NCBI RefSeq assembly: GCF_018402175.1
Contig: NZ_JAGYJK010000009.1
Location: 17,448 to 81,447 of the forward strand
Direction: 5' to 3'
DNA: 64,000 bases
Source: Yoonia sp.
Lineage (GTDB): Bacteria > Pseudomonadota > Alphaproteobacteria > Rhodobacterales > Rhodobacteraceae
Positions 19,091-28,819 of this stretch are shown piece by piece. The translations under genes and the position numbers were made by a program. Within the stretch, counting starts at the first letter, position 1, and every line of letters starts with the position of its first letter. The notes below the pieces were generated by a model. It did not search any database. It was given only the letters and a program-made list of their open reading frames with translations, and had not been told where the DNA came from.

Positions 19091-19999
19091 ATGGGCTATG
19101 TAAAGACAGCGATATTGATGGCGGCGATGACGGCCCTTTTCACGGGGATCGGCTATCTGCTGGGCGGTGCCGGCGGCGCTATGATCGCGCTGGTCGTCGC
19201 GGCAGGGATGAATGTCGTGACCTGGTGGAATTCGGACAAGCTGGTCTTGCGGATGCACGGCGCCGAACCTGTCACGCGCGGCGACCGGATGGGCCTGCAT
19301 GCGATGACCGCCGAACTGGCGCGTAATGCGGGGCTGCCTGAACCCAAGCTGTACCTGATCGACACGCCACAGCCGAATGCCTTTGCAACAGGGCGCAATC
19401 CGGCCAATGCGGCCGTGGCGGTAACCACCGGCCTGCTGCGCGACCTGACCCGCGAGGAACTGGCGGGCGTGATTGCGCATGAGCTGGCGCATATCCGCAA
19501 CCACGACACCGCGATCATGACCGTGACCGCGACCTTTGCCGGTGCGATCTCGATGCTGGCGAATTTCGCGCTGTTCTTTGGCGGATCGCGCGAACGGATG
19601 GGGCTGATCGGCACGCTGGCGCTGATGTTTCTGGCACCCTTTGCCGCCGCCCTTGTGCAGATGGCAATCAGCCGGACCCGCGAATATGCCGCCGACAAGG
19701 CCGGGGCCGAGATTTGCGGCAACCCGCTGTGGCTGGCCTCGGCGCTGGAAAAGATCGCTGTCGGCGCGGCGCGGATCGACAATCACGCCGCCGAACGCAA
19801 CCCCGCCACCGCGCATCTGTTCATCATCAACCCGCTACACGCCCACAAGCATGACAACCTGTTCGCAACCCACCCCGCGACCGAGAACCGCATCGCCGCC
19901 CTGCGCGCTATGGCGGGTCAAGGCCGGACAGCACCAGCAGCACAGTCCGTCCGCAGGGGTGTTCCCTCGACGCGCAAGCGCGGCGGGCCTTGGGGCTGA
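19091..19999 (+). CDS. htpX: Membrane zinc metalloprotease HtpX
   Basis: About 302 aa, an M48 inner-membrane protease for misfolded membrane proteins. Two N-terminal helices ([26 protein letters not shown]...), zinc motif HELAH in [14 protein letters not shown], the third ligand Glu in [15 protein letters not shown], and two further helices between. I start at ATG 19091 (AAGGTG upstream); an upstream in-frame ATG at 19034 adds a hydrophilic stretch uncommon in the family. The tail is basic ([15 protein letters not shown]). Confidence 0.93.
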   Translation: MGYVKTAILMAAMTALFTGIGYLLGGAGGAMIALVVAAGMNVVTWWNSDKLVLRMHGAEPVTRGDRMGLHAMTAELARNAGLPEPKLYLIDTPQPNAFATGRNPANAAVAVTTGLLRDLTREELAGVIAHELAHIRNHDTAIMTVTATFAGAISMLANFALFFGGSRERMGLIGTLALMFLAPFAAALVQMAISRTREYAADKAGAEICGNPLWLASALEKIAVGAARIDNHAAERNPATAHLFIINPLHAHKHDNLFATHPATENRIAALRAMAGQGRTAPAAQSVRRGVPSTRKRGGPWG

Positions 20000-20782
20000 T
20001 CAGGCCATTGTCGTGGGCTGCTGACCTGCAACCGTAGCGGCCGTGTCCCAGCCACGACACGCATCTGCCAGTTTGGGGGGCAGCGGCGCATCGGTATAAA
20101 ACCCGTCCATCTGCGCCAGCGAGCCGATCCGCGCCGGCGCACGGCGTGTGAATTTCGAATGATCGGCCACTAGAAAACTGCGCCGCGCCTGCCGCAGGAT
20201 CGCCTGGCTCACCCCGACTTCCTGAATGTCATAATCGAGCATGTCGCCATCTTCATCCAGCGCCGAACAGCTGATGATCGCCAGATCGAACTTGAACTGG
20301 CCAATCGCCTGCGTCGTCACGGTGCCGACCAGCCCCGCATCAGCGCGCCGCAACAGGCCACCGACCACGATGATTTCGCAATGGGGATTGTCGATCAGGA
20401 TATTGGCGACGTTCAGATTATTGGTCAGCACCATGATATCGCGGTGTTTCAGCAAGGCCCGCGCCACAGCCTCGGTGGTGGTGCCAATGTTCAGAAATAA
20501 CGAACAGCCATTGGGAATATCGCGCGCGCAGGCCACGGCAATCGCGGCCTTGCCCACCTCGTTCAGGTCGCGGCGGTCCTGATAGCCGATATTGGCCACG
20601 GTGGATGGCAGGATCGCGCCGCCATGCACGCGTTGCAATTTGCCCTGATCCGCCAGATCGGCCAGATCGCGCCGGATTGTCTGCATCGTGACCGCGAAAT
20701 GCGCGGCCAGATCTTCAACCACGACGCGTCCGTCACGGCGGGCCATGATCTGGATATCGCGCAAACGTTCGGCCTGTGACAT
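20000..20782 (-). CDS. glpR: DeoR-family repressor of glycerol genes (GlpR)
   Basis: A 260-aa regulator. The N-terminal DeoR helix-turn-helix (RLRDIQIMARRDGRVVVEDLAAHFAVTMQTIRRDLADLADQGKLQRVHGGA) is followed by a sugar-phosphate sensor domain with SLFLNIGTTTEAVARAL and VADHSKFTR. Divergent from glpD across a 264-bp region with several TTCG/CGAA half-sites, it most likely represses the whole glp operon until glycerol-3-phosphate binds. Confidence 0.9.
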   Translation of the reverse strand: MSQAERLRDIQIMARRDGRVVVEDLAAHFAVTMQTIRRDLADLADQGKLQRVHGGAILPSTVANIGYQDRRDLNEVGKAAIAVACARDIPNGCSLFLNIGTTTEAVARALLKHRDIMVLTNNLNVANILIDNPHCEIIVVGGLLRRADAGLVGTVTTQAIGQFKFDLAIISCSALDEDGDMLDYDIQEVGVSQAILRQARRSFLVADHSKFTRRAPARIGSLAQMDGFYTDAPLPPKLADACRGWDTAATVAGQQPTTMA

Positions 20783-20854
20783 GAAACGGACCTTTCCGGG
20801 GTTGGGTGTATCAATCTGCGCGGGCGGATCGAATCACACCCCTTACAGCTTATG

Positions 20855-20976
20855 TTCGTTTTAGCCGGTTTTCTGCACCGCCGCGAACAGGAAATCCGGA
20901 ACAAACGGGGAATATAGGGGGTATAAATGTTCCATTTTCGAAAAACGAGCATTTTTGACCTTTAAAACGAAAGAAC
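20855..20976. promoter_or_regulatory. Cluster of putative GlpR half-sites
   Basis: Between glpR and glpD: TTCGTTTTA at 20855-20863, the perfect palindrome TTTTCGAAAA at 20935-20944 followed by ACGAGC, and AAAACGAAAGAAC at 20964-20976. Repeated TTCG/CGAA with A/T flanks is the pattern of DeoR/GlpR operators. No site is proven. Confidence 0.55.
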
Positions 20977-21046
20977 TTGCGCATCAGCTTTGGCCGCGTC
21001 TAGGTTTGCGACACCTGATTACATGCCGCAAGCCAAAGGGGGTCGC

Positions 21047-22645
21047 ATGGCACAATCCGCGCAAACATCGGCGACGATCCACGATCTTTTGGTGATCGGC
21101 GGCGGCATTAACGGCTGCGGCATTGCGCGTGACGCGGTCGGGCGCGGCCTGTCCGTCGTGCTGGCCGAAAAGGGTGATTTGGCGGGGGCCACCTCGTCTG
21201 CCTCGACCAAGCTGTTCCATGGCGGGCTGCGCTATCTGGAATATTTCGAATTCCGGCTGGTCCGCGAGGCCCTGATCGAGCGCGAAACCCTGCTGCGCGC
21301 CATGCCGCATATTTCATGGCCGATGCGGTTTGTGCTACCTTATCACAAGGATATGCGGTTCGACAGCGACACGCCGACATCGCGGCTGTTGGGCGTGGTC
21401 ATGCCCTGGATGAAAGGGCGCAGGCCCGCTTGGCTGATCCGGCTGGGCTTGTTTTTATATGACAATCTTGGCGGCCGCAAAATCCTGCCCGGCACGGCGA
21501 CGATCAGCCTGACAGGCACGCCAGAGGGCGCGCCGCTGGATGACCGTTTCGCCAAGGCATATGAATATTCCGACGCATGGGTCGAGGATTCGCGCCTTGT
21601 CGTGCTGAACGCCCGTGATGCCGCAGCGCGCGGTGCCACGATCATGACCCGCGCCGAGGTGGTTTCCGCCCAAGCGACCAACGGGATCTGGCAGGTCACG
21701 GTCAGAACAGCGCAGGGCGACCAGATCATCGCCGCGCGGATGCTGGTCAATGCCTCTGGCCCTTGGGCGGGCGATGTGATCCATGGCACGTTGCGGCTGA
21801 ACAGCCGCGAAAACGTGCGCCTTGTGCGCGGCAGCCATATCGTCACGCGCAAGCTATTCGATCATGACAAATGCTATTTCTTTCAAGGCACCGACGGGCG
21901 GATCATCTTTGCGATCCCCTATGAGCAGGATTTCACCCTGATCGGCACCACCGACGCTGACCATGACGACCCGTCGCGCGCGCCTGTTTGTACCGACGCA
22001 GAACGCGATTACCTGTGCGATTTCGCCAGCCAGTATTTCAAACGCCCCGTGACCAAGGACGATATTGTCTGGACCTATTCGGGCGTCCGCCCGCTTTATG
22101 ATGATGGCGCAAGTTCGGCCACCGCCGCGACCCGCGATTACACGCTCAAGGTTGACACATCGGCAGGTGCGCCGGTGCTGAACATCTTTGGCGGCAAGAT
22201 CACGACATACCGGCGGCTGGCGGAATCCGCGTTAGACAAGATCGGCACGATGCTGCCCTTGTCACGGGGCAACTGGACGGCGGGCGTGCCCTTGCCGGGC
22301 GGTGATTTCTCGCATGACGGGGTCGAGGCGCTGATCGCAGACCTGCACCGCGCCTATCCGTTCCTGACCGAGGGCTGGGCGCGCCGGCTGGTGCGCGCCT
22401 ATGGCACCGAAGCGCGCGACCTGCTGGGCAAGGCTGCGAATACCACTGATCTGGGCCGTGATTTCGGCGCGACCCTGACCGAGGCCGAGGTTCGCTGGCT
22501 GATGACGCAGGAATATGCCCAGAGCGCCGAAGATGTGCTGTGGCGCAGATCAAAACTGGGCCTGCGGTTCGATCAAAATCAGGTGGCGGTTCTGGAGGAG
22601 TGGATCGCCAGCCATTCACGGGAAATGATGCGCGCCGCAGAGTAA
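21047..22645 (+). CDS. glpD: Glycerol-3-phosphate dehydrogenase, aerobic FAD type
   Basis: A 532-aa membrane-associated flavoprotein that oxidises glycerol-3-phosphate to dihydroxyacetone phosphate and passes electrons to quinone. FAD-binding GGGINGCGIARDAVGRGLSV and ATSSASTKLFHGGLRYLE near the N-terminus; YEQDFTLIGTTD and the GGKITTYRRLAE segment later; a C-terminal helical domain follows. I start at ATG 21047 (GGGGGTCGC upstream). It leads the glpD-glpSTPQUV-glpK operon. Confidence 0.95.
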   Translation: MAQSAQTSATIHDLLVIGGGINGCGIARDAVGRGLSVVLAEKGDLAGATSSASTKLFHGGLRYLEYFEFRLVREALIERETLLRAMPHISWPMRFVLPYHKDMRFDSDTPTSRLLGVVMPWMKGRRPAWLIRLGLFLYDNLGGRKILPGTATISLTGTPEGAPLDDRFAKAYEYSDAWVEDSRLVVLNARDAAARGATIMTRAEVVSAQATNGIWQVTVRTAQGDQIIAARMLVNASGPWAGDVIHGTLRLNSRENVRLVRGSHIVTRKLFDHDKCYFFQGTDGRIIFAIPYEQDFTLIGTTDADHDDPSRAPVCTDAERDYLCDFASQYFKRPVTKDDIVWTYSGVRPLYDDGASSATAATRDYTLKVDTSAGAPVLNIFGGKITTYRRLAESALDKIGTMLPLSRGNWTAGVPLPGGDFSHDGVEALIADLHRAYPFLTEGWARRLVRAYGTEARDLLGKAANTTDLGRDFGATLTEAEVRWLMTQEYAQSAEDVLWRRSKLGLRFDQNQVAVLEEWIASHSREMMRAAE

Positions 22646-22671
22646 CGTCGGCGCATTCGGGAGGAGAGAAC

Positions 22672-23757
22672 ATGTCGCTAGTCTTGGATGGCGTCAGCAA
22701 GGTAGTCGAGGGACAGAACCATATCACCCCGACGGACCTGACACTGGAACGCGGCACGATGAACGTGCTGCTGGGGCCGACATCGTCGGGCAAAACCACG
22801 CTGATGCGCCTGATGGCGGGCCTTGATGTGCCCGCGACAGGGCGCGTCATCTGGGAAGGCCGTGACGTGACCGGCATGCGCGTGCAGGACCGCAAGGTCG
22901 CGATGGTCTATCAGCAATTCATCAACTACCCGTCGATGACGGTTTACGACAATATCGCCTCGCCCCTGAAACTGATGGGGCTGAACCGGTCCGAGATCGA
23001 CCGCAAGGTCCGCGAAGCCGCCGATCTGATGCAACTTGGCCCGCTGCTGGACCGCAAGCCACTGGAATTGTCGGGCGGGCAGCAACAGCGTTGTGCGCTG
23101 GCGCGCGCCTTGGTCAAGGATGCGGGGCTGGTCTTGCTGGACGAACCGCTCGCCAACCTCGATTACAAACTGCGCGAGGAATTGCGCGCTGAAATCCCCC
23201 GCATCTTTGAAGAATCCGGCGCGATTTTCGTCTACGCGACCACCGAACCCGAAGAGGCGCTTTTGCTGGGTGGCAATGTCGCGACCATGTGGCAGGGCAA
23301 GATCACCCAGTTCGGCCCCACGCCATCGGTCTATCGCCAGCCACGCGATGCGACCACCGCGCGGGTGTTTTCCGACCCGCCGATGAATTTCACCCGGTTC
23401 GTCAAGGCGGGCGACAAGATCGACTTTGGCCATGGTGCGGTCGCGGCGCAGGGTGCCTTGGCGCAGCTGGCCGATGGCCCCTATACGGCGGGGTTTCGCC
23501 CTGACCATCTGCATCTGACGTCCCAAGGGGCGGGCGGTCTGCATTTCGCCTGCACCCTGCGGGTGACGGAAATCACCGGGTCGGAAACCTTTGTGCATCT
23601 TGATCACACAGGCGACCGCTGGGTCGGGTTAATCCACGGCGTGCATCATCTGGATTTCGGCGCGCCGATCACCGTCTGGCTGGATGCGGCGCATGTCTAT
23701 GTCTTTGGCGAAAACGGCGATCTGGTCGCCCCCGCATCCTATGCGGCAGCGGCGTAA
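22672..23757 (+). CDS. glpS: Glycerol ABC importer ATPase GlpS (lacks switch histidine)
   Basis: A 361-aa MalK-type ATPase. Walker A GPTSSGKT (35-42), canonical signature LSGGQQQR (133-140), Walker B LVLLDEP (D157, E158), and a C-terminal TOBE-like domain. The switch histidine expected at 191 is Thr (YATTEPEEAL). It works with GlpT as a heterodimer, as in the rhizobial glpSTPQUV glycerol importer. SD GGAGGAGA is 6 bp before ATG 22672. Confidence 0.93.
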   Translation: MSLVLDGVSKVVEGQNHITPTDLTLERGTMNVLLGPTSSGKTTLMRLMAGLDVPATGRVIWEGRDVTGMRVQDRKVAMVYQQFINYPSMTVYDNIASPLKLMGLNRSEIDRKVREAADLMQLGPLLDRKPLELSGGQQQRCALARALVKDAGLVLLDEPLANLDYKLREELRAEIPRIFEESGAIFVYATTEPEEALLLGGNVATMWQGKITQFGPTPSVYRQPRDATTARVFSDPPMNFTRFVKAGDKIDFGHGAVAAQGALAQLADGPYTAGFRPDHLHLTSQGAGGLHFACTLRVTEITGSETFVHLDHTGDRWVGLIHGVHHLDFGAPITVWLDAAHVYVFGENGDLVAPASYAAAA

Positions 23758-23766
23758 GAGGGCGGC

Positions 23767-24873
23767 ATGGTACAAATCACGCTTGATAATCTGGCACATT
23801 CCTATCTGCCAAACCCGCAAAGCGAGGATGATTTCGCGCTCAAACAACTCGACCATGTCTGGAAAGACGGCGAGGCTTATGCCCTGCTGGGCGCGTCCGG
23901 TTGCGGAAAATCAACGCTGTTGAACATCATTTCTGGCCTGCTGGTCCCGTCACGCGGGCGGATCCTGTTTGGCGACCGCGATGTGACGCATCAGGACACC
24001 GTGGCGCGCAATATCGCGCAGGTGTTCCAGTTTCCCGTCGTCTACGACACGATGTCTGTGGGTGACAATCTGGCCTTTCCCTTGCGCAATCGCGGGATGG
24101 CCCCTGCCGCCATCGCCGCACAGGTACAAAAGATCGCGGCCATGATCGGGATGGAAGATCAGTTGGGCCGCAAGGCGCGCGGCCTGACGGCGGATGCCAA
24201 GCAAAAGATCAGCCTTGGGCGCGGCATGGTCCGCGAGGATGTCAACGCGATCCTGTTCGACGAACCGCTGACCGTGATCGACCCGCATATGAAATGGGAA
24301 TTGCGCACCCAGCTCAAGGCACTGCACAACGAATTCGGCCATACGATGATCTATGTCACGCACGACCAGACAGAGGCGCTGACCTTTGCCGACAAGGTCG
24401 TGGTGATGCATGACGGGCGCGTTGTCCAGCTTGGCACGCCAGAGGATCTGTTCGACACGCCCGAACATACCTTTGTGGGCTATTTCATCGGATCACCCGG
24501 CATGAACCTGATCGACGCCGATGTTGCAGGCGACACCGCCCATTGCGGTGGTCATGCGATTGATCTGGGGGGCCATTACCGCGCGCCGCAAGGCCGCGTG
24601 CAGATCGGCATCCGCCCCGAATTTGTGACCCTGACGACAGGCGACCACGGCCTGCCCGTCACCATCAAGCGGATCGAGGATGTGGGCCGCCACCAGATCC
24701 TGCGCGCCGAATTCGCAGGCAAGCCGGTCAACGCGATCCTGCCCGAAGGCTTTGCCATGCCCGCCGGTGCGAACCGGCTGCATTTCGCGCCTGACCGGAT
24801 CAATGTCTATGCCGATGACTGGCGTGTCGCGCCCTTGCAGGCGGTCGCCACCCCCGAACGAAAGGCCGTGTGA
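23767..24873 (+). CDS. glpT: Glycerol ABC importer ATPase GlpT (degenerate signature motif)
   Basis: A 368-aa partner ATPase. Walker A GASGCGKST (42-50), Walker B ILFDEP (D165, E166) and switch His 199 in YVTHDQTEAL are intact, but the signature motif reads LTADAKQK (140-147) in place of LSGGQxQR. A C-terminal MalK-like regulatory domain follows. It begins 9 bp after glpS, and its stop overlaps the glpP start (TGATG). This is not the E. coli glycerol-3-phosphate antiporter that shares the name. Confidence 0.92.
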   Translation: MVQITLDNLAHSYLPNPQSEDDFALKQLDHVWKDGEAYALLGASGCGKSTLLNIISGLLVPSRGRILFGDRDVTHQDTVARNIAQVFQFPVVYDTMSVGDNLAFPLRNRGMAPAAIAAQVQKIAAMIGMEDQLGRKARGLTADAKQKISLGRGMVREDVNAILFDEPLTVIDPHMKWELRTQLKALHNEFGHTMIYVTHDQTEALTFADKVVVMHDGRVVQLGTPEDLFDTPEHTFVGYFIGSPGMNLIDADVAGDTAHCGGHAIDLGGHYRAPQGRVQIGIRPEFVTLTTGDHGLPVTIKRIEDVGRHQILRAEFAGKPVNAILPEGFAMPAGANRLHFAPDRINVYADDWRVAPLQAVATPERKAV

Positions 24874-25745
24874 TGGACAAGGTACAAAACAACAAGGCGT
24901 GGTTTCTGGTTCTGCCGGTGCTGGTGCTGGTCGCCTTTTCCGCCGTCATCCCCCTGATGACCGTGGTGAATTATTCGGTGCAGGACACATTCGGCAACAA
25001 TGTCTTTTTCTGGGAAGGTCTAGGCTGGTTCGAACAGGTGCTGACCGACAGTCGCGCGCATAGCGCCTTGGGCCGGCAGCTTGCCTTTTCGGGGATCATC
25101 CTTGCGATCCAGATTCCGCTGGGCATCGCGATTGCGGTCTGCATGCCGAAAAAAGGGTTCTGGGCCTCGGTCTGTCTGGTGCTGATGGCACTGCCGCTGC
25201 TGATCCCGTGGAACGTGGTCGGCACGATCTGGCAGATCATGGGGCGCGGCGATATCGGGCTGGTGGGCTATAGTTTGTCGGCGATTGGGATCGACTGGAA
25301 TTATGCGCGCGATCCGCTGCATGCCTGGATCACCGTTGTGGTGATGGATGTCTGGCACTGGACATCGCTGGTGGCGCTTTTGGCCTATGCCGGTCTGCAA
25401 TCCATCCCGCAGGCCTATTACCAAGCGGCCAAGATCGATCAGGCCAGCCGCTGGTCGGTGTTCCGCTATATCGAATTGCCCAAGATGCAGGGCGTTCTGC
25501 TGATCGCGATCCTGCTGCGTTTCATGGATAGTTTCATGATCTATACTGAACCTTTCGTCGTCACCGGCGGCGGGCCGGGGTCGGCCACCAGTTTCCTGTC
25601 GATCGATCTGGTGAAAATGGCGCTGGGGCAGTTCGACCTTGGACCTGCGGCGGCATTCAGCCTGATGTATTTTCTAGTGATCCTGCTGGTGTCCTGGGTG
25701 TTCTACACAATCATGACCAACCTTGATAAAGCGGAGGGCCGGTAA
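24873..25745 (+). CDS. glpP: Glycerol ABC importer permease GlpP
   Basis: A 290-aa inner-membrane permease with six helices and the cytoplasmic EAA-like loop YYQAAKIDQASRWSVFRYIELPKMQGVL that contacts the ATPases. A conserved FVVTGGGPGSATSFLS segment follows, typical of sugar/polyol MalF-like permeases. The ATG at 24873 overlaps the glpT stop. Confidence 0.92.
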   Translation: MDKVQNNKAWFLVLPVLVLVAFSAVIPLMTVVNYSVQDTFGNNVFFWEGLGWFEQVLTDSRAHSALGRQLAFSGIILAIQIPLGIAIAVCMPKKGFWASVCLVLMALPLLIPWNVVGTIWQIMGRGDIGLVGYSLSAIGIDWNYARDPLHAWITVVVMDVWHWTSLVALLAYAGLQSIPQAYYQAAKIDQASRWSVFRYIELPKMQGVLLIAILLRFMDSFMIYTEPFVVTGGGPGSATSFLSIDLVKMALGQFDLGPAAAFSLMYFLVILLVSWVFYTIMTNLDKAEGR

Positions 25746-25746
25746 A

Positions 25747-26601
25747 ATGGTTGCGACATCCGACACCTATACCGCCACTGTGCGCCGGGCCGCCTTGCCA
25801 AAGGTCCGCGCCCGCCATGTGGTGATGGTCGCCTACCTGTTGTTCATGCTGGTGCCGATCTACTGGCTGGCCAAGATGAGCCTGCAAACGAATCAAGAGA
25901 TTTTGGGCGGTTTCACCCTCTGGCCGCAGAATCCGACGCTGGACAATTACCGCGTCATCCTGACCGATGCGTCGTGGTACATGGGCTATGTCAACTCGAT
26001 CACCTATGTGGCGATGAACACAGTGCTGTCGCTGGCCGTGGCCTTGCCTGCCGCCTATGCGTTCAGCCGCTACCGGTTTCTGGGTGACAAGCATCTGTTC
26101 TTTTGGCTGCTCACGAACCGCATGGCCCCGCCGGCCGTTTTCGCGCTGCCGTTCTTTCAGCTGTATTCATCGGTCGGCCTGTTCGACACGCATATCGCAG
26201 TGGCGCTGGCGCATACCTTGTTCAACGTGCCTTTGGCCGTGTGGATCTTGGAAGGCTTCATGCGCGGCGTACCAAAAGAAATCGACGAGACCGCCTATAT
26301 CGACGGCTATTCCTTTCCACGGTTTTTCATCAAGATCTTCATGCCGCTGATCGCCAGCGGTATCGGGGTCGCGGCGTTCTTCTGCTTTATGTTCTCATGG
26401 GTGGAACTGCTGTTGTCACGCACGCTGACGGCGGTGAACGCGCAGCCCATCGCGTCGATCATGACGCGGACGGTATCGGCATCCGGTCTGGACTGGGGTG
26501 TGCTGTGCGCGGCCGGTGTGCTGACGATCGTGCCGGGGGCCTTGGTCATTTATTTCGTGCGCAACTACATCGCCAAGGGCTTTGCCCTGGGCCGCGTGTA
26601 A
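25747..26601 (+). CDS. glpQ: Glycerol ABC importer permease GlpQ
   Basis: A 284-aa MalG-like permease with six membrane segments and the EAA loop GVPKEIDETAYIDGYSFPRFFIKIFMPLIASG. The start at ATG 25747 is one base after the glpP stop, preceded by GCGGAGGGCC. It forms the channel with GlpP. Confidence 0.92.
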   Translation: MVATSDTYTATVRRAALPKVRARHVVMVAYLLFMLVPIYWLAKMSLQTNQEILGGFTLWPQNPTLDNYRVILTDASWYMGYVNSITYVAMNTVLSLAVALPAAYAFSRYRFLGDKHLFFWLLTNRMAPPAVFALPFFQLYSSVGLFDTHIAVALAHTLFNVPLAVWILEGFMRGVPKEIDETAYIDGYSFPRFFIKIFMPLIASGIGVAAFFCFMFSWVELLLSRTLTAVNAQPIASIMTRTVSASGLDWGVLCAAGVLTIVPGALVIYFVRNYIAKGFALGRV

Positions 26602-26616
26602 GAGGGGGAAACGCTC

Positions 26617-26895
26617 ATGTCACTTGCATGGATGGCCTGGACCGGCCCAACAGCGATCTTTTTTGGTGTGATCGCCTGTCTGCTGCTGATCTTCACGTTT
26701 CTGGGGATCAGATACCCCGAAACGCCCCGGCGCGGTATTCTGACAATCGAGACAACGCGCGGTGATCGCTTGTTCATCACGCTCTTGGGATCGGCCTTTA
26801 TCAATGCAGGCTGGCTCGCGACAAGCGGGCTGCCGCAATACTGGGCTTTGGGAATTTGCGCGTTCTACGCCGCAGCGGTGTTTCGCTGGGTATAG
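26617..26895 (+). CDS. glpU: Small membrane protein of the glycerol importer (GlpU, DUF2160)
   Basis: A 92-aa protein with a helix at ~10-30 (AIFFGVIACLLLIFTFLGIRYPETP) and one or two more at ~50-90. It matches the DUF2160 small integral membrane proteins that sit between the permease and binding-protein genes in glpSTPQUV loci. Its molecular job is unknown; it may be an accessory to the permease complex. AGAGGGGGAA precedes the ATG. Confidence 0.85.
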   Translation: MSLAWMAWTGPTAIFFGVIACLLLIFTFLGIRYPETPRRGILTIETTRGDRLFITLLGSAFINAGWLATSGLPQYWALGICAFYAAAVFRWV

Positions 26896-26909
26896 GGCCG
26901 CAAGTAGAC

Positions 26910-26956
26910 GCATGACCGGGGTCGAGGGGTGAGGCCCGCCATGATCCCGGCCATGC
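26910..26956 (+). promoter_or_regulatory. Stem-loop upstream of the binding-protein gene
   Basis: GCATGACCGGG (26910-26920) can pair with CCCGGCCATGC (26946-26956), one internal mismatch. It lies in the 102-bp gap before glpV, where a hairpin could stabilise the processed mRNA and raise binding-protein output. Confidence 0.5.
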
Positions 26957-26997
26957 AAGACTGAAAAGAAGGTTCAATCCATGGGAGGATTTATACT

Positions 26998-28710
26998 ATG
27001 AACCGCATATTGAAAACATCCACGGCGCTGGCGTTGGCGCTAAGCGTGACGGGGGTTCCGGCATTCGCCGATATGGACGCCGCCATCGCCTTTCTTGACG
27101 AACACATTGGCGATATGTCGGCCCTGACGCGCGCCGAACAAGAAGCCGAACTGCAGTGGTTCATCGACGCCGCCGCACCGTTCCGCGGCATGACGATCAA
27201 TGTCGTGTCCGAGACGATCACCACGCATGAATGGGAAGCCAACGTGCTGGCCCCCGCATTCAGCGAAATCACCGGAATCAATTTCACCCATACGCTGATC
27301 GGTGAAGGCGATGTGGTCGAACGGCTGCAAACGCAGATGCAGACCGGCGAAAACGTCTTTGATTTGTATATCAACGACGCTGACCTGATCGGCACGCATT
27401 GGCGCTATCAGCAGGCGCGCAACCTGACCGACTGGATGGCGGGCGATGGTGCATCGGTGACGAACCCCGGCCTTGATCTGGACGATTTCATCGGTCTGGC
27501 CTCTGCCACTGGCCCCGATGACAAGCTGTACCAACTGCCAGTCCAACAATTCGCCAACCTCTACTGGTTCCGCCATGACTGGTTCACCGACCCCGCCATC
27601 ATGGCCGCCTTCGAGGCCGAATACGGCTATCCTTTGGGCGTTCCGGTGAACTGGTCGGCCTATGAAGATATCGCCGCCTTCTTTACAGGGCGCGAAATCG
27701 ACGGAACCACGGTTTACGGTCACATGGATTACGGTCGTCGTGACCCGTCTTTGGGGTGGCGTTTCACCGATGCGTGGCTGTCGATGGCCGGTGCATCCGA
27801 TCTTGGCCTGCCAAACGGCCTGCCCGTGGATGAATGGGGTCTGCGAGTCAACGACAACTTCCAGACTGTCGGGTCCTGTATGGAACGTGGCGGTGCCACC
27901 AACAGCCCCGCCGCCGTCTATTCGATCGAGAAATATGTCGATTGGCTGCAGAACTATGCCCCGCCAGAAGCCAACGGCATGAACTTTTCGGAATCCGGAC
28001 CAGTGCCTGCGCAGGGTGCAATCGCGCAGCAGATCTTCTGGTACACCGCGTTTACTGCCGACATGGTCGCCCCCGGCCTGCCGGTGATGAACGAAGACGG
28101 CACACCGAAATGGCGCATGGCCCCCAGCCCGCATGGCACATACTGGCAGGACGGCATGAAGGTCGGCTACCAGGATGTGGGCTCTGCCACCATTCTGGAA
28201 TCGACCCCCGTGGACCGCGCACAGGCCGCATGGCTTTATGCGCAGTTCATCGCGTCCAAGACAGTGGATGTGGCCAAATCGCATTACGGCCTGACCTTCA
28301 TCCGCGAATCCACCATCAACCACGACAGTTTCACCGAACGTGCGCCGCAACTGGGCGGTCTGGTGGAATTCTACCGCTCGCCAGAGCGTGCCCTGTGGAC
28401 CGACACGGGTTTCAACGTGCCTGACTATCCACGTCTGGCGCAATTGTGGTGGCAGAACATCGGTGACGCGTCATCCGGCGCACGCACCGCACAAGAAGCC
28501 ATGGACGCGCTTTGCGCCGAACAGGAAGCGGTGATGGAACGTCTGCAGCGTGCAGGTGTGCAGGGCGAATTCGGCCCGTTGCTGAACGAACCACAGGATG
28601 CATCCTATTGGTTGGAACAGCCCGGCGCACCCTGGCCCAAGCTGGACGACGAAAAGGGCGAACCTCAGACCATCGCCTATGAAGAGCTGATCCGCCGCTG
28701 GACGGAATAA
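26998..28710 (+). CDS. glpV: Glycerol ABC importer solute-binding protein GlpV
   Basis: A 570-aa periplasmic protein. Signal peptide [24 protein letters not shown]. The mature protein is longer than usual sugar-binding proteins but resembles the extracellular solute-binding family 1 seen in glp loci ([58 protein letters not shown] region). Position after GlpU and before glpK matches the rhizobial operon. SD GGGAGGA is 8 bp before the ATG. Confidence 0.92.
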   Translation: MNRILKTSTALALALSVTGVPAFADMDAAIAFLDEHIGDMSALTRAEQEAELQWFIDAAAPFRGMTINVVSETITTHEWEANVLAPAFSEITGINFTHTLIGEGDVVERLQTQMQTGENVFDLYINDADLIGTHWRYQQARNLTDWMAGDGASVTNPGLDLDDFIGLASATGPDDKLYQLPVQQFANLYWFRHDWFTDPAIMAAFEAEYGYPLGVPVNWSAYEDIAAFFTGREIDGTTVYGHMDYGRRDPSLGWRFTDAWLSMAGASDLGLPNGLPVDEWGLRVNDNFQTVGSCMERGGATNSPAAVYSIEKYVDWLQNYAPPEANGMNFSESGPVPAQGAIAQQIFWYTAFTADMVAPGLPVMNEDGTPKWRMAPSPHGTYWQDGMKVGYQDVGSATILESTPVDRAQAAWLYAQFIASKTVDVAKSHYGLTFIRESTINHDSFTERAPQLGGLVEFYRSPERALWTDTGFNVPDYPRLAQLWWQNIGDASSGARTAQEAMDALCAEQEAVMERLQRAGVQGEFGPLLNEPQDASYWLEQPGAPWPKLDDEKGEPQTIAYEELIRRWTE

Positions 28711-28719
28711 GCCAAATGC

Positions 28720-28740
28720 GGGGGCGCCCTATGCGCCCCC
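28720..28740 (+). promoter_or_regulatory. GC-rich hairpin after glpV
   Basis: GGGGGCGC (28720-28727) pairs perfectly with GCGCCCCC (28733-28740), 5-nt loop, 10 bp after the glpV stop. No strong T-run follows, so it more likely limits read-through or blocks 3' decay than terminates fully before glpK. Confidence 0.65.
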
Positions 28741-28819
28741 GTTCCCCATGGCAAAGCGGCCCGCTGGCGGCTTTGCCACAATCATGACAAGCTGCCAAGA
28801 CAAGCACAGGACTGACGCA

